Origin: Cepaea nemoralis
Lineage: Eukaryota; Mollusca; Gastropoda; Stylommatophora; Helicidae
Reading direction: 5' to 3'
Assembly (NCBI GenBank): GCA_014155875.1
Contig: JACEFZ010022409.1
Coordinates: 431,001 to 495,000 of the forward strand
Length of the DNA: 64,000 nucleotides
The translations under genes and the position numbers were made by a program. Within the stretch, counting starts at the first letter, position 1. Each line of letters opens with the position of its first letter. The notes beneath the pieces were generated by a model. The model worked only from the letters and a program-made list of their open reading frames with translations, ran no database searches and was not told the origin of the DNA. Below are positions 19,783 through 30,654 of this stretch, piece after piece.

Positions 19783-22600
19783 TTGGTAGTGATGGTTAGC
19801 CAAACCGCCCTTGTATTTAAACGTTTGGTAGTGATGGTTAGTCAAACCGCCCTTGTATTTAAACGTTTGGTAGTGATGGTTAGCCAAACCGCCCTTGTAT
19901 TTAAACGTTTGGTAGTGATGGTTAGCCAAACCGCCCTTGTATTTAAACGTTTGGTAGTGATGGTTAGCCAAACCGCCCTTGTATTTACACGTTTAGTAGT
20001 GATGGTTAGCCAAACCGCCCTTGTATTTAAACGTTTGGTAGTGATGGTTAGCCAAACCGCCCTTGTATTTATACGTTTGGTAGTGATGGTTAGCCAAACC
20101 GCCCTTGTATTTATACGTTTGGTAGTGATGGTTAGCCAAACCGCCCTTGTATTTAAACGTTTGGTAGTGATGGTTAGCCAAACCGCCCTTGTATTTATAC
20201 GTTTGGTAGTGATGGTTAGCCAAACCGCCCTTGTATTTACACGTTTGGTAGTGATGGTTAGCCAAACCGCCCTTGTATTTATACGTTTGGTAGTGATGGT
20301 TAGCCAAACCGCCCTTGTATTTATACGTTTGGTAGTAATGGTTAGCCAAACCGCCCTTGTATTTATACGTTTAGTAGTGATGGTTAGCCAAACCGCCCTT
20401 GTATTTATACGTTTGGTAGTGATGGTTAGCCAAACCGCCCTTGTATTTAAACGTTTAGCAGTGATGGTTAGCCAAACCGCCCTTGTATTTAAACGTTTGG
20501 TAGTGATGGTTAGCCAAACCGCCCTTGTATTTACACGTTTGGTAGTGATGGTTAGCCAAACCGCCCTTGTATTTACACGTTTAGTAGTGATGGTTAGCCA
20601 AACCGCCCTTGTATTTAAACGTTTGGTAGTGATGGTTAGCCAAACCGCCCTTGTATTTATACGTTTGGTAGTGATGGTTAGCCAAACCGCCCTTGTATTT
20701 ACACGTTTGGTAGTGATGGTTAGCCAAACCGCCCTTGTATTTAAACGTTTAGCAGTGATGGTTAGCCAAACCGCCCTTGTATTTAAACGTTTGGTAGTGA
20801 TGGTTAGCCAAACCGCCCTTGTATTTAAACGTTTGGTAGTGATGGTTAGCCAAACCGCCCTTGTATTTATACGTTTGGTAGTGATGGTTAGCCAAACCGC
20901 CCTTGTATTTAAACGTTTAGCAGTGATGGTTAGCCAAACCGCCCTTGTATTTAAACGTTTGGTAGTGATGGTTAGCCAAACCGCCCTTGTATTTAAACGT
21001 TTGGTAGTGATGGTTAGCCAAACCGCCCTTGTATTTAAACGTTTGGTAGTGATGGTTAGCCAAACCGCCCTTGTATTTAAACGTTTGGTAGTGATGGTTA
21101 GCCAAACCGCCCTTGTATTTAAACGTTTGGTAGTGATGGTTAGCCAAACCGCCCTTGTATTTATACGTTTGGTAGTGATGGTTAGCCAAACCGCCCTTGT
21201 ATTTATACGTTTGGTAGTGATGGTTAGCCAAACCGCCCTTGTATTTATACGTTTGGTAGTGATGGTTAGCCAAACCGCCCTTGTATTTATACGTTTGGTA
21301 GTGATGGTTAGCCAAACCGCCCTTGTATTTATACGTTTGGTAGTGATGGTTAGCCAAACCGCCCTTGTATTTATACGTTTGGTAGTGATGGTTAGCCAAA
21401 CCGCCCTTGTATTTATACGTTTGGTAGTGATGGTTAGCCAAACCGCCCTTGTATTTAAACGTTTGGTAGTGATGGTTAGCCAAACCGCCCTTGTATTTAT
21501 ACGTTTGGTAGTGATGGTTAGCCAAACCGCCCTTGTATTTAAACGTTTGGTAGTGATGGTTAGCCAAACCGCCCTTGTATTTAAACGTTTGGTAGTGATG
21601 GTTAGCCAAACCGCCCTTGTATTTAAACGTTTGGTAGTGATGGTTAGCCAAACCGCCCTTGTATTTAAACGTTTGGTAGTGATGGTTAGCCAAACCGCCC
21701 TTGTATTTATACGTTTGGTAGTGATGGTTAGCCAAACCGCCCTTGTATTTACACGTTTAGTAGTGATGGTTAGCCAAACCGCCCTTGTATTTATACGTTT
21801 GGTAGTGATGGTTAGCCAAACCGCCCTTGTATTTATACGTTTAGTAGTGATGGTTAGCCAAACCGCCCTTGTATTTATACGTTTGGTAGTGATGGTTAGC
21901 CAAACCGCCCTTGTATTTATACGTTTGGTAGTGATGGTTAGCCAAACCGCCCTTGTATTTAAACGTTTAGCAGTGATGTTTAGCCAAACCGCCCTTGTAT
22001 TTAAACGTTTGGTAGTGATGGTTAGCCAAACCGCCCTTGTATTTAAACGTTTGGTAGTGATGGTTAGCCAAACCGCCCTTGTATTTAAACGTTTGGTAGT
22101 GATGGTTAGCCAAACCGCCCTTGTATTTACACGTTTAGTAGTGATGGTTAGCCAAACCGCCCTTGTATTTATACGTTTGGTAGTGATGGTTAGCCAAACC
22201 GCCCTTGTATTTATACGTTTGGTAGTGATGGTTAGCCAAACCGCCCTTGTATTTATACGTTTGGTAGTGATGGTTAGCCAAACCGCCCTTGTATTTAAAC
22301 GTTTAGCAGTGATGGTTAGCCAAACCGCCCTTGTATTTATACGTTTGGTAGTGATGGTTAGCCAAACCGCCCTTGTATTTATACGTTTGGTAGTGATGGT
22401 TAGCCAAACCGCCCTTGTATTTATACGTTTGGTAGTGATGGTTAGCCAAACCGCCCTTGTATTTATACGTTTGGTAGTGATGGTTAGCCAAACCGCCCTT
22501 GTATTTATACGTTTGGTAGTGATGGTTAGCCAAACCGCCCTTGTATTTAAACGTTTAGCAGTGATGGTTAGCCAAACCGCCCTTGTATTTAAACGATATT
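19783..22600 (+). repeat. 42-bp satellite, about 67 copies
   Basis: Unit begins gtgatggttagccaaaccgc and is near-perfect throughout. Variation is confined to a few sites: tattta(a/t/c)acg and the linked gtttggtag / gtttagtag / gtttagcag. With 42 divisible by 3 and no stop in the unit, the plus strand is open for 948 codons, a 14-residue cycle VVMVSQTALVF(K/I/T)RL. Parts of the minus strand are open too. The frame runs a short way out of the array before stopping and has no non-repeat domain. It is best treated as satellite DNA; transcription was not assessable. Confidence 0.95.
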
Positions 22601-22849
22601 GCTGTAGTTTTGTTATTTGTGACAGGTAGCAAACACATCGTTGTATGCAAGCGATCTTGTTGTCTCTTGAGACCTGTCTAGGGTTAACCGTGACAGTAGT
22701 AAATCCACCATTGTATGCACACGATATTGGTGTCTATAGAGACATGTCTAAGGTTATCAGTGATAGTAGTAAATCCACTATTGTATGTAAGCGATCTTGT
22801 TGTCTTTTGAGACTTCTCTAAAGTTATTCGTTACAGTAATAAATCCACC

Positions 22850-23649
22850 ATTGTAAGTAATTCAATCGAATTTAATGAAACACTCTACTTAGCCTTTGTC
22901 CGCCAAAAAAATGCATTTAATAGAGTAGATAGAAACAAGTTGTGGGAAATCCTTAAACAATATGGAGTGAGTACACATCTAACAAACCTATGTAGAAGCT
23001 TATGCAACAACAGTGAATGCATAGTGAGAGCAACTGGAGGACACTCAGAACCCTTCACCGTAAGATCTGGAGTACGACAAGGTTGTGTCCTGTCCCCTCT
23101 CTTGTTCATAACATATATAGACAACATATGTATATAAACCAGCCAAACAGAGACCGCAAGAACACCACATGACGAGAACACAGAAGAAGAACCATCTGCA
23201 AATCTAACCATTAAAGAACTCCTGTTTGCGGATGACTAAGCACTAATAGCAAAATCAGAAGCTGAATTACAAGACCACATAAATAGTCTAAACGAAATGT
23301 ATAGGGAACATAACATGAAGATTAGCACAAGGAAAACAGACGTAATGACTGTAACTAAAGAAGAAACAGCAACAACGATTCACCTAAACGAAAATACCTT
23401 GAAACAAATAAATATTTTCAAGTACCTAAGTGACCTCTGAAGTCGGAGTGGGCTCACCTGAATGGCGAGGGGCACCGGTACAAGAGAAAGCAAGCCCACG
23501 CGTAAAATGCAGTCCTTTACTACTTTAAACAGTGTGTAAGGACTACACTTGAGTTTAAGCCAGCGAACACAGAAGAAGAAGAAGAAGAAGAAGAAGAAGA
23601 AGAAGAAGAAGAAGAAGAAGAAGAAGAAGAAGAAGAAGAAGAAGAAGAA

Positions 23650-23693
<44 letters not shown>

Positions 23694-24365
23694 GGAGGAA
23701 GAGGAAGAGGAAGAAGAAGGAAGGGGAAGAAGAAGGAAGAACCACCACCACCACCACCTAGAAAGTATAATATCATCACCTGGCAAATCAGAAGACGCGG
23801 TCGAAAATAGATGCGAAAAGGCAAACCAACTCATTGGACAAATGGCACCAACACTAAAAGACAAACATGTATCAATAACTACTAAGAAAGGACTTTACAA
23901 CACAATCTTCCTACCAACTCATGTTACCAATGCCAAACCTGGACAATGACAGAAAAAGAGAAAAGAAAAATGACAACAACAGAAATGAGGTTCCTGAGAA
24001 GAATACTCAATGTATCAAGAAGAGATAAGATCAGAAATGAAGAAATCAGGACTAAAGTGGGGGTAATAGCTACACTAGCATTTATTAGAAGACAGCAAGT
24101 CAAATGGTTTGGCCATGCAAGTAGGTTACCAGTTAACAGCATACCACAACAAGCAATGATGTAGAGACCAGATGGAAACAGAGGAAGAGGCTGACCACGT
24201 AAACGATGGACGCAGGGAATAACAGAGTCCATGTGAGTATCCATACATGAGGCCCATAAGCGGGCACTCTCCCGCTGTTTATACTTCACCTCGAAACCGC
24301 AAGGCACAAGAGGAACATGATGAGATGAGATGAGATGAGATGAGATGAGATGAGATTGTATGTAA
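22850..24365 (+). mobile_element. 5'-truncated LINE with reverse transcriptase, in satellite
   Basis: An 11-bp duplication attgta(a/t)gtaa at 22850-22860 and 24355-24365 frames the element. It encodes reverse transcriptase palm text: AFNRVDRNKLWEILKQYGVS, VRSGVRQGCVLSPLLF and LLFADD, where a stop follows the DD. Then come FKYL and, after a SINE insertion, ESIISSPGKSED. The C-terminal part has EMRFLRRILNVSRRDKIRNE and QVKWFGHASRLP. The 3' tail is (GATGA)n. Internal stops and the SINE make it inactive. It is related to the GAT-tailed copies at 12664 and 34885; clade RTE-like or near, not certain. Confidence 0.85.
23424..23757 (+). repeat. SINE A 3' part plus expanded GAA tail inside LINE
   Basis: The LINE codons FKYL and ESII are separated by family A sequence (acctctgaagtcggagtggg through gagtttaagccagcgaac), about 160 bp of (GAA)n and a short CCA run. 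accta is present on both sides, which fits a short target duplication. The GAA tract probably grew from the SINE tail. Confidence 0.8.
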
Positions 24366-24414
24366 GCGATCTTGTTGTCTATTGAGACCTGTCTACGGTT
24401 ATTTGTTACAGTAG

Positions 24415-24575
24415 TAAATCCACCCGTGAAGGTTAACCCGGTCAACAAATGCCTGCAGAAGTCGGATGTGTCAGTCTAACGGCGCAAGAACGCAGCTCTG
24501 CTGTAAACAGGCACAATGCAATCAAGTCTCAAAAAATCTCCGGATGAACGCAGAAGAAGAAGAAATAAATCCACC
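24415..24575 (+). repeat. Short SINE-like insertion with 10-bp TSD
   Basis: About 141 bp flanked by an exact duplication taaatccacc at 24415-24424 and 24566-24575. It has tgcagaagtcgg, taacggcgcaagaacgcag and an (AGA)n tail; the end resembles SINE A in layout but not closely in sequence. The satellite host unit resumes exactly afterwards. Confidence 0.75.
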
Positions 24576-24860
24576 ATTGTATGTAAACGATCTTGTTGTC
24601 TTTTGAGACCTGTCTAAGGTTATCCGTTACAGTAGTAAATCCACCATTGTATGTAAGCAATATGTGTGTCTTTTGAGACCTGTCTAAGTTTAGTGGCAAT
24701 AGTTAGCCAAATCACCCTTGTATGTAAGCGATATTGGTGTGTATTGACCCCTGTCTAAGGTTATTCGTAACAGACAGCAAACACATCGTTGTATGTAAGT
24801 CATATTGCTTCCCATTGAGACCTAAGTTTAATCGTGGTAGTTGAGCAAACCATCGTACTT

Positions 24861-25264
24861 GTTGCTGTTTGTGATGAAGTCCAATATCTTGACATCGCGA
24901 GCTTGTTTTCTCATCCCTGATGTATTTCTCTGTCCCTGTTCATCACGGGTCCCTAGTGCAAGCATACCATATGTGCAGCTACATTTGTATAAGGGCTGGT
25001 CAGAAAGTAGTGCACCGTATTTTATGTTTTAAGAAACTATTTGTTCATCTGAATGGAATTCACAAACATATTAAATGAACGTTTACTTTCAGCAATATTT
25101 CTCTACACCATACTCACCAGCGGGTACGGCCTGACGCAAGCCAGGAACGTGTGCATGCATGCCTGGACTGTACCAGGTGGTGTCCTGCTCACGTGCACAT
25201 TTCTTCCCTGCGTGAGTCACACCCTCATCATCATCATCACACCTGGCCCCAGGGAGTGCAAGTT
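24861..25264. other. Intergenic, no gene seen
   Basis: Small open frames only. A stretch near 24995 (agggctggtcagaaagtagt) resembles the sort of end seen on mariner elements, but no partner end was found. Confidence 0.45.
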
Positions 25265-25510
25265 TAGATAGTTAGTTGCATATCCTTTACATGACGTTTG
25301 CAGTCAACACCAGCATTTTTTTCTGTTGTTAATGGCTTAGCAAGTTTCGTTCAGTAGTTTGCCATTGCTTTCTGAACAAACGGCACCAATACTATTTCGC
25401 AAAACACCAGCGCAACGCGGTCTGCTGCCAAATCTCGCACAGATGTGTGTCGAATGCGGGTATGCGGGGTCACGAATCGCGTCCGTAACATTTTCCTCAC
25501 GGAGACCGGC
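25265..25510 (-). repeat. SINE family B, near full length
   Basis: Minus strand copy with gcatatcctttacatgacg, cagtcaacaccagcattttt, cgttcagtagtttgccattg, cgcggtctgctgcc and the tRNA-like end around acgaatcgcgtcc. Confidence 0.8.
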
Positions 25511-25756
25511 AAGTTAGATTAGATAGACCAAACAGAAAAGATGGCCATCAGCGGGAGCCAGGTCGAGACTACAGGGTGAGTGACTGAGTACAGTCCGGCA
25601 CACTGGGCAATTGCCTCCCGTGTCTTCTGACTTGTGAGAGGTTGTGTATTGTGATGCTGGAGCAACAATTCTGCTCGATTCGTGTCAGGCCCAACGATGC
25701 ACAGCCGCTCACTGGGTGTTGTTAGGGTTTTGATGCCAGCTTCAGTATTAGCTCCC

Positions 25757-25908
25757 CTACTGGCATCATTTCCACAAGATTGTCTTCCCACCTGGCATCA
25801 CTTTAACACGATTGTCTCCCATCCTGGCATCATTTCCACAAGATTATCTCCCCTCCTGGCATCATTTACACAAGATTATCTCCCCTCTTGGCATCATTTC
25901 CACAAGAA
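25757..25908 (+). repeat. 32-bp tandem repeat, about 5 copies
   Basis: Units contain ctggcatcatttccacaaga with moderate variation. The overlapping small frames are repeat products. Confidence 0.85.
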
Positions 25909-26099
25909 TCACACCAGCACTGTCTCACAAGACGGTGGTCAGAACCTTTTCTGCTGGTGGGGTTGTCTTGAATGTCTTGCTCTTTGGCGATTACCAACAA
26001 GTACCCGACAAGTTATTAACTTTTGTTTTAAAAACCGTCATGAGTGCCTATATTAACTTGCGGTGTTAGGACAGGTGGGGATGGGGGAGAGAGGGGTGG
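25909..26099. other. Spacer, no gene seen
   Basis: Nothing recognised. Confidence 0.4.
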
Positions 26100-26275
26100 T
26101 GTCGTGAGCCTGATGAATGGAAGCCGTCTGGCTAGAGCAGTCGCCGCAATCTGTGCTGATTTGAGTGTTCTTGTTTCGCCCGACATAAAAATATCCGTCA
26201 CCTTACCGAAGTTTCAAACCTGCGTCTCCTGAATAGGAAGCCGGTCTATCCACCCGGCCAGAGTTGCCCTGAAAG
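26100..26275 (-). repeat. tRNA-headed SINE-like repeat
   Basis: The minus strand starts caactctggccgggtggata, continues gaccggcttcctattcagg and has the B-box-like gcaggtttgaaacttcgg. The layout is that of a tRNA-derived SINE head. The body is not shared with other copies here, so family assignment is open. Confidence 0.5.
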
Positions 26276-26477
26276 GAGAACGCAGATCGGTAGTTAGACA
26301 CACTACAACGGGGATTCCCCAGCAGGAGCTGGGAGCGAGATATGCGGCACACATTGGGAGAATAGAGGCTCGGATAAGACAATGATTGGAAGGAAATAGA
26401 ATAAATAAAAAGAGCAGAAGTGAATAATATGATCACTGAAACACATTGTTTATGCACTATCCTACAGGTCTCATTCA

Positions 26478-26968
26478 TTGACACCTTGCCATCTTGACAG
26501 ACGATAGTTTGTCACATTGTGCTATAAAAAAGGCATAATAACTGCAGCCCATGTCGGTAAGACCAGGGATGAAGTCATACCTCTCCATAGCACTAAGCCT
26601 GGGCTAAAATATAGAGACCATGTGTTGCCCATGCAGCATGATCCCTCTCTCGGCCTGCCTAGTTCACTCCAGAGGAAAGGTAACACCCCTACATCTGGAA
26701 CAATACAAGCTGCGGAAGCTGCTGGATCAGCAAAGTAATACTCTAACTGTCCGCCTGTCCGAGATTCGATCCTAGACCAGCTGCCAGCCAAAGATTAGGG
26801 CCTGGTCTACCATGCCATGACATTTTGTCTTTAGGTTATATTTCTTCGCACCAGGATAAGGCTTGTACCCTCCCAACTTCGCTCCTTCTCCCGAAGCAGT
26901 TGGCACAATGTGGAGTGTCGGATTTGGTAAGCGCCGCCTAACATTCGGCGCTAACAGAAACAGGTAGT
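26478..26968 (+). repeat. Dispersed repeat family E, best copy
   Basis: Runs from accttgccatcttgacagac to acattcggcgctaacagaa. Shares about a dozen ordered blocks with the copies at 9996-10530 and 44385-44858 (inverted). Frames on either strand are short. No transposase; could be a MITE or SINE-like unit. Confidence 0.8.
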
Positions 26969-27118
26969 ACCGTCTACTGTCATACGGTAGCTCAATCATA
27001 TCTGACTAAGACCTGACAACAACAGGGCTATGGGCATAGAAAATCCCGGAAAAACCTGGACAAGTCTGGAAAATCCAGCAAAACCAAGAAGATTGTATTC
27101 TGATTGTGTACAGAAACA

Positions 27119-27345
27119 AATATCCCGCTTCACACGCCAGTGATCCGGGGCTTGTTTCCGGATCCGGTCAGGGATATGCACTACTGACGAGCTCAAACGA
27201 GGGCGAAACTCGAGCCTAGTGCTTCCATATTGACGTGGATAGGCCTTAGGTTCATACCAGAATACGATCAGCGTTGCCAGTAGTGGGTTGTGCTCAATAT
27301 TTAAAATTCAAATCCCGAAATAACCAAATGAATCAAATATTACTA
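27119..27345 (+). repeat. SINE family D, second head type
   Basis: Begins cccgcttcacacgccagtga, then gtttccggatccggtcaggg, then the family D body to aatcccgaaataaccaaatg. The head is shared with the inverted copy at 55450-55690 but not with 15258. Confidence 0.75.
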
Positions 27346-27393
27346 TCACTGTAAAAACATTCCCTACGCTAACAGTTACAGACTTGTAGACCA

Positions 27394-27640
27394 ACATGGC
27401 CGAATGGGTAAGAACGCATGTTCTTGAACACCCGGGGTACTGATGCCGAGGTAAAGGACTCAGCCCCTACACCGGACAGTAGGACTAAAATGTTGACCTA
27501 TCGTTCTGGATTTGGGGACGTAAATTACAAGTACCTCTGAAGTCGGAGTGGGTTCACCTGATGGCGACGGACACTGTTTATAGGGAATGCTAATCCACAT
27601 GCAACATTCAGTCCAGCACTACTAGAAGCTCCAAAGCTCA
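27394..27640 (+). repeat. SINE family A, near full length
   Basis: Contains acatggccgaatgggtaaga, ggtactgatgccgaggtaaa, the middle acctctgaagtcggagtggg and the start of the 3' part (cagtccagcactacta); truncated at the 3' end. Confidence 0.8.
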
Positions 27641-27654
27641 TTCAAAGTTCATTT

Positions 27655-27850
27655 ATTTTTAATGTTGCATATCCCTTACAGGACGCTGCAGTCAACACCA
27701 GCATTTTTCAGCTACTGTTGATGTGCTAGTCAAGTTTTTACGTTCAGTAGTTTGCCATTGCTTTCTGAACGACCGGCTCACATACCCCCGTAAGTTAACA
27801 GCGCGGCGCGATCCGCTGCCTAATCTCGCGCAGCTGTTTATTGCTGAGAT
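27655..27850 (-). repeat. SINE family B copy
   Basis: Minus strand copy with gcatatcccttacaggacgc, cgttcagtagtttgccattg, gaacgaccggctcacatacc and gcgatccgctgcctaatctc. Confidence 0.8.
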
Positions 27851-27892
27851 CATTATTATCTATTTTTGGCGCTCGCTCGAATTGAACGAACG

Positions 27893-27893
27893 A

Positions 27894-27965
<72 letters not shown>

Positions 27966-28156
27966 GGACGGACGGACGGACGGACGGACGGGCGGGCGGG
28001 CGGGCGGCGGGCAGGCAGGCAGACTTATTCAGTGACGGACAGAGACACAAAGAGAGACAGGCAGAAACAAAGAGAGACAGAGACAGAGAAAAGAGAAACA
28101 GCCAGCGAGAGAACCGAGAGAGAAACAGCGAGAGAGGCCGACGGACAGACAGAAAC

Positions 28157-28242
<86 letters not shown>
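27893..28242. repeat. CAGA/CGGA/CGGG and GA microsatellite
   Basis: (CAGA)n grades into (CGGA)n, then (CGGG)n, then purine-rich and (GA)n. The long frames are low-complexity. Confidence 0.93.
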
Positions 28243-28245
<3 letters not shown>

Positions 28246-28327
28246 GTGGGGTGCATAAAACAACGGAATAATTAACATCAAGGGAACGAATATAACAAGT
28301 GGGAACAGAGGAAAACAACAAGTGGGA

Positions 28328-28402
28328 ACACAACAACAACAACAATAACAATAACAACAACAACAACAACCAAACTTTATGTTGAAAGGGTTAAGAATTG
28401 GA
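28328..28402 (-). repeat. LINE 3' terminus (AAC repeat and terminal block)
   Basis: ttgaaagggttaagaattgg next to an (AAC)n/(AAT)-like tract matches the 3' terminus of the full LINE at 52063-52110 (ttcaaagggttaagaattgg next to (AAT)n). This suggests a 3' fragment of the same LINE group. Confidence 0.6.
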
Positions 28403-28499
28403 GGACAACAACAAGTGGGAACAGAGGAAACCACTCTAAGATAGACAGCAAATACCAGGCAACATCCTAATGACGACACAACGGAAATAAACTTGAGAG

Positions 28500-28850
28500 C
28501 CAACAAAGGAAGTCCATCTGGGGTGTCACCAGAAGTCAGGGCAGCAATGCATCAACCGAGAAAGAATAACCCCCCACCAGCGGCAGACAATCAAACCAGA
28601 CCAGAGTGACCTACTCCAGGGATCGGCTTTTGAAATCATCGCAGACATTTTAAACGATAGATACAACAATGAAGGTATCCCTTAGGACTTGTTAACATAG
28701 TGTTCATCGTCTGTCCATAGAAATCAAGATCGATGGATTGTGAGGAGCATAAAACAATCAAATTCGTGAGTCATATGGCAAAAGTAGAATAAGAATCGTC
28801 GCTGAAAGGCTATGCAACAAAATAAGACCTTAGATTAGGAATGGGGAACG
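28500..28850 (+). pseudogene. LINE reverse transcriptase fragment
   Basis: With frame changes the plus strand gives GSPSGVSPEVRAA-like text, then a run with NNEGIP and, later, CEEHKTIKFVSHMAKV. This matches the RT block just upstream of the palm (the region normally reading C-x-x-Y-R-x-I-x-L-x-S in LINEs). Stops are frequent. No palm motifs follow. Confidence 0.6.
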
Positions 28851-28951
28851 CCGGGTCCGTAGGATGTATAAGGCCCGGGAAATCATTTAGTTTGGCCCTG
28901 CCAAGCCAATCTCAGGCGAGGAATATATTCAATAAATCTAGGAGCTTTTTT

Positions 28952-29037
28952 CATCATCTCATCTTGTTCCTCTTGTACCTTGCAGTGTTGAAGTGACGCA
29001 TAAACAGCGGGAGAGTGCCCGTTTACGGGCGTCATGT
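28952..29037 (-). repeat. LINE 3' UTR/tail fragment
   Basis: Minus strand matches the tail of the LINE ending at 24354: gggcactctcccgctgttta, then the segment with gcaaggtacaagaggaac and a GATGA-type end. Confidence 0.75.
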
Positions 29038-29344
29038 ATCGATATTTTATTTTTTAACAGCAGCATTATATTAAGTAAATCACAATAATAACGTAAATTT
29101 TGAGGAACAATTAAAGAAGGTCCATTGCAAGATAGACAGGACACATACGAGCAGTGTACGGGACAGACACGTATGCATCGCATCATCTCAGTGTGCAACA
29201 GCTGATGTGTGAGACAACACCAGTCAACAACCAAAATGTATCCGATATGAAAATATCTGATCTTTACTAATTGTGGGGAGCTGAAAACGAAAATAACATT
29301 AAAAGATGTTGACTGGCTCTAGTTTTCAAGATATGTGCTACTTT
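29038..29344. other. Intergenic, no gene seen
   Basis: AT-rich; nothing recognised. Confidence 0.45.
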
Positions 29345-29485
29345 TTTTGTTAATGTTGCATATCCCTTGCAGGCTGTTGCAGCCAACACCATAATATTTT
29401 AGCTGCTGTTGATGTACTAGGCAAGTTTTTAACGTTCAGTAGTTTGCCATTGCTTTCTGAACGACCGGCTCCCATACCAATATGT
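29345..29485 (-). repeat. SINE family B, truncated
   Basis: gcatatcccttgcaggctgt through cgttcagtagtttgccattg to gaacgaccggctcccatacc. The tRNA-like end is missing. Confidence 0.75.
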
Positions 29486-29751
29486 GCTGGTATGTGATAC
29501 TAGTTAATTTAATTAGGGTCAATTTAGATATGTGACAGAACTCTTGCGGTGACTTAAAAGTGATCGCTCTTTTGTTTGGACTATAGGGTGGATGCACCAA
29601 GTACTGTTGCTTTCTCTGTGAGTGGGATAGCCATGCACGAATTGACCATTGCAGCAGAAGACAGTGTCTTCTTTGTATGTAGTCGATTAGAAGGAAATGT
29701 CAGGCCCCTGAGATATAGCTCCATATCGTGAGTGACCAGTGAGTGGAAAAG

Positions 29752-29978
29752 TTTGTTGCGTACCCTTTACATGACGCAGCTGTCAACTCCAGAAGTTGTT
29801 GGCTGTTTGTGTATTCTTAGACAAGTTTACGTTCAGTAGTTTACAAATGCTTTCTACACGACCGGCACGCATACCATTGTATAAAAACCAAAGTAAGGCG
29901 GTCTGCTTCCAAGTCTCCCGCAGCTGTGTTTTGAACGCGGTATGTGGGACTACAAATTGCATTCTTAACCTCTTCACC
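29752..29978 (-). repeat. SINE family B, near full length
   Basis: gcgtaccctttacatgacgc, cgttcagtagtttacaaatg, ggcggtctgcttccaagtct, and ggtatgtgggactacaaatt at the tRNA-like end. Confidence 0.78.
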
Positions 29979-30650
29979 ACGGAGCATGCGTGGGGAGAAA
30001 TACGGGGCAAAAGGTTATCCGCGGTTGTCTCGAGTACAATACACACAGTTTTTACTCATTTGTGCTCACTAAAGCTCGGGATCTTCTTACGCGCGAGTCA
30101 TTTTCGATATCGACAGCAAATTACATTGCAAAGATTCACAATTTGATAGTGAAAATGGCGCGAAATTGCATGAGCTGTGTGGTTTCTTATGCTTGAGTCA
30201 GACCTTGTTTCAAAACTCATTTCTCACTCTTGATCTTCAATCTGTTTCGAAATTAAACTTGATAGCGCAGTTTGTCATTTTACTATTTTGAGACCCGAAG
30301 CTGAATTTGAGAGAATGTTAAACTTCTGGAGAAAAGCTCTGAGTGCCAAAGTATGCAGAATCTAATGGCAGTCGAGAGGCAAGATGACATTTGTCCGTTA
30401 ATGAGTTCGGCATTCGATTCACGCGAAAAGTCAAGGAAGCGCTGTAAATGTTGACTGGCACAAAGAAGGAGAATCATGGGTCACTACCACATCTCACACG
30501 CCTAGAAAAAAAAATATGAAATTAGTAGGGGATAGAAAACATCAAGGAATCGGTATTTCATGCATTGAAACCCATCTGAAAGCTCCGGAGCTTAAACAAC
30601 CTCCTACAGGCATTACACCATCTGTAGCGTCTTAATGAAGAGTAGCTAGT
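29979..30650. other. Intergenic, no gene seen
   Basis: Unique-looking sequence with only short frames and no recognised motif. Confidence 0.5.
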
Positions 30651-30654
30651 GTTA

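Larger units (their letters stand above)
22601..24860 (+). repeat. 70-bp ancestral satellite units, right flank
   Basis: Units of about 70 bp containing aaatccaccattgtatgtaa, gcgatcttgttgtctt, gagacctgtctaaggttat and gttacagtag, diverged from each other. They are interrupted by a LINE (22861-24354) and a short SINE-like piece (24425-24565). The unit near 24700 contains agttagccaaatcacccttg, a clear relative of the 42-bp unit. Confidence 0.85.

Noticed and set aside
19783..22629. 948-codon frame as a protein-coding gene
   Set aside because: It is entirely a 14-residue cycle from a 42-bp satellite, with no unique domain or start context. Kept only as a finding to test.
24990..25025. Mariner-type inverted-repeat end
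   Set aside because: Single similarity in memory only; no matching inverted end or transposase nearby.
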